Part shown: piece by piece, positions 5,874 through 10,113 of the stretch | Layout of the letters: each line of letters opens with the position of its first letter | Position numbering within the stretch: position 1 is the stretch's first letter | Source: Candidatus Eiseniibacteriota bacterium | GTDB lineage: Bacteria; Eisenbacteria; RBG-16-71-46; CAIMUX01; VGJL01 | Assembly (NCBI GenBank): GCA_014729455.1 | Contig: WJJW01000507.1 | Coordinates: 1 to 10,113, forward strand | Reading direction: 5' to 3' | DNA: 10,113 bases | Program-made: the position numbers and the translations under genes | Notes under the pieces: generated by a model | Databases searched by the model: none | What the model was told of the DNA's origin: nothing | Seen by the model: only the letters and a program-made list of their open reading frames with translations

Positions 5874-6836
5874 TTAGCGGTCGTGTTGCCAGATCCGTAC
5901 CAGGCGGTCCGGCCCCGCGGCCCCGACGAGTCGCGCAGTTCCGGAGGCGACCAGCGAAACCCGAGACCCGGTCTGGGCCGGAGGGATCCGTGAGCCGGCG
6001 CGAAGATGGAGAAGCGTCGTGCTCCCCGCCTGCACCATCCGCCCCGTTCCGTCGAAGGCCAGCGGCGACCCACCCTCGTCTTCGACCGCGAGAGCGACGA
6101 TCGGATGCTTCCCGACCTGGAAGGTCCGGACGCAGCGTCCCTCCGTCGTGTCCCAGAGGCGGACCCAACCCTCCTCGCCGCCGGTCGCGATCCAGCGGCG
6201 GCCCGGGCTCGCCGCCCAGGCGCGCATGCCGGCCGGATGCGCTTCGTGGAGTGCCTCCACGCCCCCCGACGCGAGCGACCAGACGCGGACGGTCCCATCG
6301 GCGTGCCCGCTCAGCAGCCGGCCGCCGCAGGGCGAGAAGCACAATCCGAGCACCGGTTCCGCAGCGTCCTTCCATGCCTCTCGCGGCCGCGGCGGGGCGA
6401 GATCCCAGAGCTTGATCGTTCCTTCCTGATCCGCCGAGGCGAGGACCGTTCCGCGCGCGTCCGATGCCACGGCGAGGACCGGATGCGGATGTCCCTGGAG
6501 GACCGCATGGCATCGACCGTTCCGCGGGTTCCAGAGCCGGACGGTCCCGTCGCGCGAGGCGGAGGCGACGAGGTCGCCCCGGCCCATGACGGCGAGGGAC
6601 TCGATCGCCCCCGCATGTCCGACGAGCAGCCGGGGACGACGGCCGGGTCCGATCCGCCAGATCGGGATCGACCCGTCCCGACAGCCGGCGAGGAAGAACC
6701 GACCGCATCGGGAGAACGTCCCGGACCGGACCGGGGACTTCGCTCCGGCGAGGCGGTGCGGCTCCACGGCCTCCGCCGGGCTGTTGTCGGCGGAGGCGGT
6801 CGGTGCCGTGCAGGATCGGTTCGATTCCGGGATCAT
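5874..6836 (-). CDS. Stand-alone seven-bladed WD40 repeat protein
   Basis: The protein consists almost wholly of WD40 repeats forming a beta-propeller, a protein-interaction scaffold. From the ATG at 6836 it has 320 residues. Blade ends visible in order are CRDGSIPIW, SRDGTVRLW, DQEGTIKLW, HADGTVRVW, GEEGWVRLW, a degenerate sixth (near AFDGTGRMV) and GPDRLVRIW at the C-terminus, making seven. No signal peptide, membrane segment, kinase or protease domain is attached, so it is probably cytoplasmic. In-frame starts further upstream (TTG 6881, ATG 6848) are less likely, because a promoter-like TTGGGA-N17-GATAAA lies on them (6881-6853) and would start transcription near 6846; the ATG at 6836 follows a short leader containing GGGGG. 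The partner is unknown. Divergent neighbour: the SmpA-like lipoprotein operon. Confidence 0.85.
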   Translation of the reverse strand: MIPESNRSCTAPTASADNSPAEAVEPHRLAGAKSPVRSGTFSRCGRFFLAGCRDGSIPIWRIGPGRRPRLLVGHAGAIESLAVMGRGDLVASASRDGTVRLWNPRNGRCHAVLQGHPHPVLAVASDARGTVLASADQEGTIKLWDLAPPRPREAWKDAAEPVLGLCFSPCGGRLLSGHADGTVRVWSLASGGVEALHEAHPAGMRAWAASPGRRWIATGGEEGWVRLWDTTEGRCVRTFQVGKHPIVALAVEDEGGSPLAFDGTGRMVQAGSTTLLHLRAGSRIPPAQTGSRVSLVASGTARLVGAAGPDRLVRIWQHDR

Positions 6837-6852
6837 GGTTGCCCCCATCCGC

Positions 6853-6881
6853 TTTATCGGTGGGAGGAGCGAAGTTCCCAA
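6853..6881 (-). promoter_or_regulatory. Possible promoter of the WD40 gene
   Basis: TTGGGA (6881-6876) and GATAAA (6858-6853) are spaced by 17 bp on the minus strand. The predicted start near 6846 gives a ten-base leader, GGGGGCAACC, in front of the ATG at 6836. If correct, it excludes the upstream TTG and ATG as starts. Confidence 0.45.
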
Positions 6882-6904
6882 GCTCGGGATCCTCCGCGGT
6901 CCGC

Positions 6905-6934
6905 TTGACCATCTCGAACCGCTTCTGGTACTCT
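6905..6934 (+). promoter_or_regulatory. Possible promoter of the lipoprotein / SRPBCC operon
   Basis: TTGACC (6905-6910) is followed after 18 bp by TACTCT (6929-6934), which is preceded by TGG and so has an extended -10 TG. The -10 itself matches only half of the consensus. The predicted start near 6941 leaves a 62-base leader. It is back to back with the WD40 promoter. Confidence 0.35.
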
Positions 6935-7002
6935 GCCGATTCGACCCGAGCGAGCTGTAACCTGAAATGCCATACCGAGTTGTAAGGTCGCCGAGGAGCG
7001 TG

Positions 7003-7341
7003 ATGAAGCCGATGCGATCCGTAGCCGTCCGCCGCCGCCGGGCCCGATGGGTCCTCGCCCTCTTCCTGTTCCTGCCGTTCGTGGCGGGATGCGCGACCGT
7101 GGGTCGCTCCTTCCCGAGCGAGAAGGTCTCAGAGATCGAGCTCGGTGAGACGACGAAGAGCGATCTGCTCTTGATGTTCGGGAGGCCGTACCGCCGGGGG
7201 ATCGAGGACGGCGATTCGACCTGGACCTACGTCCACTACAAGGTCCGTCTGATCGGCGGCACGACGCAGACGCGGGACCTCTACCTCCGTTTCGACGGAG
7301 AGACCGTTCGGTCCTACACCTACAACGCCGACGTGCCGTAG
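7003..7341 (+). CDS. SmpA/OmlA (BamE-like) domain lipoprotein
   Basis: This 112-residue protein has an arginine-rich N-terminus, a hydrophobic segment (WVLALFLFLPF, residues 16-26) and the lipobox FVAGC with the lipidated cysteine at 30. The mature part carries the SmpA/OmlA signature: IELGETTKSDLLLMFGRP, then a W-T-Y strand and a C-terminal strand LYLRFDGE. In the family, BamE is a small outer-membrane lipoprotein of the Bam complex, while many relatives are of unknown role; the sequence does not show which applies here. The ATG at 7003 is chosen over the in-frame ATG at 6967 because GAGGAG (6993-6998) is four bases upstream and the signal peptide becomes normal in length. The stop codon overlaps the Shine-Dalgarno of the next gene, eight bases away, so the two are probably translationally coupled. 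Confidence 0.88.
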   Translation: MKPMRSVAVRRRRARWVLALFLFLPFVAGCATVGRSFPSEKVSEIELGETTKSDLLLMFGRPYRRGIEDGDSTWTYVHYKVRLIGGTTQTRDLYLRFDGETVRSYTYNADVP

Positions 7342-7349
7342 GAGGTCGC

Positions 7350-9011
7350 ATGAGCGAGACGACGCGCACCGTGGAACGCTGCATCCGGATCGAGGCGCCG
7401 CGGGAAGAGGTCTATCAAGCTCTGCTCGATCCGGCCGCGCTCTCGCGATGGATGTACGCGACCGTCCGGATCCAGCCCCGGGAGGGAGGTGCCTACCGGA
7501 TCGAGTGGCAGGACACGAAGCTGCCGGCCGCCGCGCAGGGGGAGATCCTCGAGATGGTCGACGGCCGCCGGCTGGTCCTCTCCTGGTTCATGGAGCGGGA
7601 CGGGATCCAGACGGTCGCGACCTTCGAGCTCGAGGACGAGGACGGCGCGACGCACCTGAAGTTCCGCCACGCCGGCTTCCCGGGGGATCCCGACTGGCGG
7701 TCCCGGTTCGAGATGGTCGCGACCGAGTGGGACAAGACGCTCGAGAACCTCCGGTTCCTCCTCGAGGAGCGCGAGGGGGACGCGCCGCTCTTCTACCACC
7801 GTTTCCAGGTCGAGCTGCCCGCCAGCCGCGAGCGCGCGCACCTGCACTGGATGGCCCCGGCCGCGCTGCGGACCTGGCTGACGCGGACCGCATGGATCGA
7901 TCCCGCCGTCGGCGGCACGTTCGACCTGCTCCTGAAGGAGGGCTCGCAGGTCACGGGAACGATCCGCGCGTTCGTTCCGGGCAAGCACCTGCGGGTGCTC
8001 TGGGAGGAGGACGGGGTGCGCTCGCTCCTCGGCATCTCCTTCTGGCCCGCGCCGGAGGGATGCGTGATGACGCTGACCCAGCGCTCCTACGCGCTGGCCG
8101 AGGCCGATCGTCCCCGCCTGGTCGGCCTCTGGGAGGAGCGGTTCGCGCGCCTGCGGGAGGGCCTCGCCCGGCGGCCCGGCTCCTGGGAACGCGGCGGCGA
8201 GCGCCGGATGGAGTTCTCGCGCACCCTCGCGGCGGGCCGGCCGCGGGTCTGGAAGGCCTGGACCGATCCGGGATCGCTCGTCGCGTGGTTCTGCGACCGC
8301 GCGGAGTTCACCGCCAGCCCGGAGCACGACTACGCGTTCCTCTGGACCGGCTTCGGCGAGGCGCGCGGACGCGTGCTCGCCGTCGATCCGGAACGGCGGC
8401 TCTGCCTCGCGTGGGAGCATCCGGCGCTCCAGCGGACCTCGGAGGTCGAGATCCGTCTGGAGGATGCGAAGGATCGCGCCGAGAAGACGCGGCTTCTCGT
8501 CGCGCACGGCGGCTGGGGCGAGGGAAAGGACTGGAGCCCCGAGTGGGCCGCCCACCGCTTCGGGTGGGAGTCGTTCCTCGCGCTGCTGGACTTCTATCTC
8601 AAGGAGCGGGAGCGGGGTCCGGCCCGTAGCTTCCTCCTGCGCCGCAAGAGCGATCTGTCGGTGGAGGAGATCTGGTCCCGGTTCTCGAACCCGGAAGGTC
8701 TCCGGACCTGGCTCGGCGAGGAAGGATCGATCGAACCCCACGAAGGGGGGAGATTCCGGATCAAGCTGGGTGACGGATCGCTCTGGATCGGACGCGTCGC
8801 GGTCGCTGATCCGAAGCAAGGGCTCGCGCTCCGCATCGAGTCGCCCGAACCGGTCTACCTCGAGTTCGGGTGGGAAGAGGACTCCGAGGGGAGCCGGTTG
8901 CTCCTGGCGGGCCGCTCCTACGGCGCGCCGGAGAGCTGGCCGCTGCAGCAGCGGATCCTCTGGGCCGAGCGGTTCGCCAAGCTGACCCGCAAGGCGAAGC
9001 AGACGAGCTGA
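7350..9011 (+). CDS. Protein of four tandem SRPBCC/AHSA1 (Aha1-like START superfamily) domains
   Basis: The 553-residue product reads as four successive AHSA1-type SRPBCC domains, small alpha/beta cups that bind hydrophobic ligands or act as co-chaperone-like modules. Each has the motif P-x-x-L-x-x-W near its start: DPAALSRW (27-34), APAALRTW (169-176), DPGSLVAW (306-313) and NPEGLRTW (447-454), a period of about 140. A G-G-aromatic strand follows in domains 1 (EGGAYRIEW, 45-53), 2 (VGGTFDLLL, 187-195) and 4 (EGGRFRIKL, 465-473) but is lost in domain 3. Each domain ends in a W-containing amphipathic helix. Approximate limits are 4-142, 146-275, 284-420 and 424-548. There is no signal peptide or membrane segment, so it should be cytoplasmic. 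The ATG at 7350 follows AGGAGG (7340-7345), which overlaps the stop of the lipoprotein gene. Single- and double-domain proteins are common; four are unusual. Ligand unknown. Confidence 0.9.
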   Translation: MSETTRTVERCIRIEAPREEVYQALLDPAALSRWMYATVRIQPREGGAYRIEWQDTKLPAAAQGEILEMVDGRRLVLSWFMERDGIQTVATFELEDEDGATHLKFRHAGFPGDPDWRSRFEMVATEWDKTLENLRFLLEEREGDAPLFYHRFQVELPASRERAHLHWMAPAALRTWLTRTAWIDPAVGGTFDLLLKEGSQVTGTIRAFVPGKHLRVLWEEDGVRSLLGISFWPAPEGCVMTLTQRSYALAEADRPRLVGLWEERFARLREGLARRPGSWERGGERRMEFSRTLAAGRPRVWKAWTDPGSLVAWFCDRAEFTASPEHDYAFLWTGFGEARGRVLAVDPERRLCLAWEHPALQRTSEVEIRLEDAKDRAEKTRLLVAHGGWGEGKDWSPEWAAHRFGWESFLALLDFYLKERERGPARSFLLRRKSDLSVEEIWSRFSNPEGLRTWLGEEGSIEPHEGGRFRIKLGDGSLWIGRVAVADPKQGLALRIESPEPVYLEFGWEEDSEGSRLLLAGRSYGAPESWPLQQRILWAERFAKLTRKAKQTS

Positions 9012-9042
9012 GCGCAAGCCGATCGCGGCTCGAGCGGTGCGC
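9012..9042 (+). terminator. Two-tier hairpin after the SRPBCC gene, no T-tract
   Basis: Directly after the stop, GCGCA (9012-9016) can pair with TGCGC (9038-9042) and AGCCG (9017-9021) with CGGCT (9026-9030) around the loop ATCG, with a seven-base bulge on the 3' side. There is no run of T afterwards, so termination function is uncertain. Confidence 0.35.
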
Positions 9043-9229
9043 ACGAGGGACGCAGCGCCCGGGGCCGAATCGTCGAGCGATCCGCACTCCGCGCCGTTCG
9101 AGATGCAATGCCCGGCCAGCCTTCGAGAGTCGGCGATCGTCACGAGAGCCTGATCGATCGTCGCTTACCGATGACGGCGCGCTGGCACGGAGCTGGCCCC
9201 GTAAGGGCACGGCCTTCACGGGGGGGGCT

Positions 9230-9258
9230 GGCCGCCGGATCCCATCTTGCCGGCGGCC
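9230..9258. repeat. Perfect 9-bp inverted repeat in the intergenic region
   Basis: GGCCGCCGG at 9230-9238 is exactly complementary to CCGGCGGCC at 9250-9258, with an 11-base loop. It is about 220 bases after the SRPBCC stop and 75 bases before the lipoprotein start, so it could be a T-less terminator for the upstream operon or an element in the leader of the downstream gene. Confidence 0.45.
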
Positions 9259-9333
9259 GCGCCGGGATGGCCGATCGGCTCGAACACCCCTTGGTCGACA
9301 ACAACCAACAGCGGTAAGAGAGGTCCACGCACC

Positions 9334-10113
9334 ATGACGAAGAAGCGTCTGCTCTTTGCCATCATCCTCCTCGCGACCGTCGGAGCCTACGGCTGCTCCG
9401 AGTCCGAGAACCCGGTCGCGACGACTCCGCCCGCGGAGGTGGGAACCGTCTCCCTGGGAGACGGGATCCCGTGTGGCGACTCCCTCGTCACGATCCTCTA
9501 CGCGGGCCAGTTCATCGATGTGGGAACCGTGACCGTCTACAACGACCAGGATGATCTCTTCATCCGGATCGAGACGACCGGCGGATGGTGGATGACCGAG
9601 AGCCACGTCGCCGTCGCGACCACCCTGGAGGACATCCCCCAAACCGGAAAGGGGAACCCCAAGGTCGGGCACTTCGGCCTCTGGGCGGAGCACGATCCTC
9701 CGGTGACGACCTACACGTACTCGATCGGCTACGAGTACGAACCCGGCGTCGAGCTGTTCCTGGCCGCCCATGCCGTCGTGGAGCTCCATGACGAGAACGG
9801 TCAGCGGATCCAAGAGGAGACCGCCTGGGCGGACGGGTTCGAGTTCCCGGGGAACAACTGGGCGACCTACTTCACCTATCTCATTCAGGATTGCGGCGGC
9901 GAAGCGAACGAAATCTGCGACGGCGACCTCAAGGTGATCACGTGGGATCCGCTCGAAGGTGTCGGTCTGGTACGGGTCGAACTCTACTACGAATACGAAG
10001 GGACGGCGTATCTGGTCGACAGCGTCACGGGGGTCGACAACTTCGAGGGATACTACGAATGGATCGTGGAAGGGGTCTACGGCGAGGGGACCTACTGGTT
10101 CCAGATCGTCGGT
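9334..10113 (+). CDS. Secreted beta-rich probable lipoprotein, 3' truncated by the window edge
   Basis: An open frame of 260 codons runs from the ATG at 9334 to the end of the window without a stop. It starts with MTKKRLLFAIILLATVGAYGC, a signal peptide ending at Cys21; the tyrosine before the last glycine makes the lipobox weak, so signal peptidase I processing is also possible. Residues about 31-185 form one beta-rich domain with DVGTVTVYNDQDDLFIRIE, a TGGWWMTESHVAVATTLEDI stretch, GNPKVGHF and EHDPPVTTYTYSI. I have seen this pattern in secreted proteins of several phyla but cannot name its family. From about 196, DLKVITWDP with RVELYYE, FEGYYEWIVEG and GTYWFQIV matches the beta-sandwich style of Kre9/KNH-like extracellular domains. 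Three cysteines (47, 187, 195) remain in the mature part. GAGAGG (9317-9322) is a distant Shine-Dalgarno. Confidence 0.82.
   Translation, partial: MTKKRLLFAIILLATVGAYGCSESENPVATTPPAEVGTVSLGDGIPCGDSLVTILYAGQFIDVGTVTVYNDQDDLFIRIETTGGWWMTESHVAVATTLEDIPQTGKGNPKVGHFGLWAEHDPPVTTYTYSIGYEYEPGVELFLAAHAVVELHDENGQRIQEETAWADGFEFPGNNWATYFTYLIQDCGGEANEICDGDLKVITWDPLEGVGLVRVELYYEYEGTAYLVDSVTGVDNFEGYYEWIVEGVYGEGTYWFQIVG

Larger units (their letters stand above)
9012..9333. other. 322-bp gap without a recognisable gene
   Basis: Short open frames here have arginine-rich, low-complexity products and no Shine-Dalgarno-supported start. A perfect nine-pair inverted repeat, GGCCGCCGG (9230-9238) and CCGGCGGCC (9250-9258) with an 11-base loop, stands out. 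A smaller hairpin, GCCC/GGGC, lies at 9196-9208. Neither is followed by T residues. No convincing -35/-10 pair was found in front of the next gene. Confidence 0.45.

Noticed and set aside
6818..6828. tRNA T-arm-like GGTTCGATTCC
   Set aside because: It lies inside the WD40 coding region, the T-stem is incomplete and no matching acceptor stem exists upstream.
7320..9143. 607-codon minus-strand frame opposite the SRPBCC gene
   Set aside because: Antisense to a gene with four clear domain repeats; the product is Arg/Leu/Pro/Glu-rich without family features.
9291..9308. TTGGT/ACCAA inverted repeat as an operator
   Set aside because: Only five bases per arm with an eight-base spacer; expected by chance, and no promoter was found next to it.
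9267..9317. 16-codon open frame that could be a leader peptide before the lipoprotein
   Set aside because: No Shine-Dalgarno at good distance and no attenuator structure or codon run that would suggest a regulatory peptide.
8761..9813. 350-codon minus-strand frame spanning the last gap and part of the lipoprotein gene
   Set aside because: It covers the C-terminal SRPBCC domain and the well-supported secreted protein in antisense and shows no domain.

Overview
The window is GC-rich bacterial DNA (roughly two thirds G+C by eye, not computed). It has Shine-Dalgarno sites, signal peptides, two lipoproteins (one with a weak lipobox) and a SmpA/OmlA-type outer-membrane lipoprotein, which together suggest an uncultured diderm (Gram-negative-type) bacterium. 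The mix of a bacterial Elp3, a stand-alone WD40 protein and cysteine-rich secreted beta-proteins would fit a candidate phylum of the FCB type such as Eisenbacteria, but this is a guess. No rRNA, tRNA, CRISPR array or intact mobile element was found.

Left part (1-4670) is dominated by translation genes. The first 125 bases are the 5' end of a leftward class I methyltransferase gene whose N-terminus resembles Trm9/ALKBH8 wobble-uridine methyltransferases. Head to head with it, 23 bp away, is elp3 (149-1813), the radical-SAM/GNAT enzyme that makes 5-carboxymethyluridine at tRNA position 34. The gap holds a 10-bp palindrome that gives a -10 box on both strands and would yield essentially leaderless mRNAs both ways. 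Tail to tail with elp3 lies a decayed 3' fragment of an AAA/DUF4143 ATPase gene (about 1810-2480) with a stop and three frame changes. Then come efp (2823-3383), with a near-consensus promoter, and convergent hisS (3408-4670).

Middle part (4671-6881): a leftward secreted six-cysteine protein with a good terminator hairpin behind it and a long possibly structured leader in front, then a leftward seven-bladed WD40 beta-propeller.

Right part (6882-10113): a rightward two-gene operon with a SmpA/OmlA-like lipoprotein and a 553-residue protein made of four tandem SRPBCC/AHSA1 domains, which is the most unusual architecture in the window. After a 322-bp gap comes a secreted beta-rich probable lipoprotein that runs off the right edge.

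The strongest candidates for something undescribed are the divergent Elp3 / Trm9-like pair, which would imply eukaryote-style mcm5U34 chemistry in a bacterium, and the four-fold SRPBCC protein coupled to an outer-membrane-type lipoprotein.
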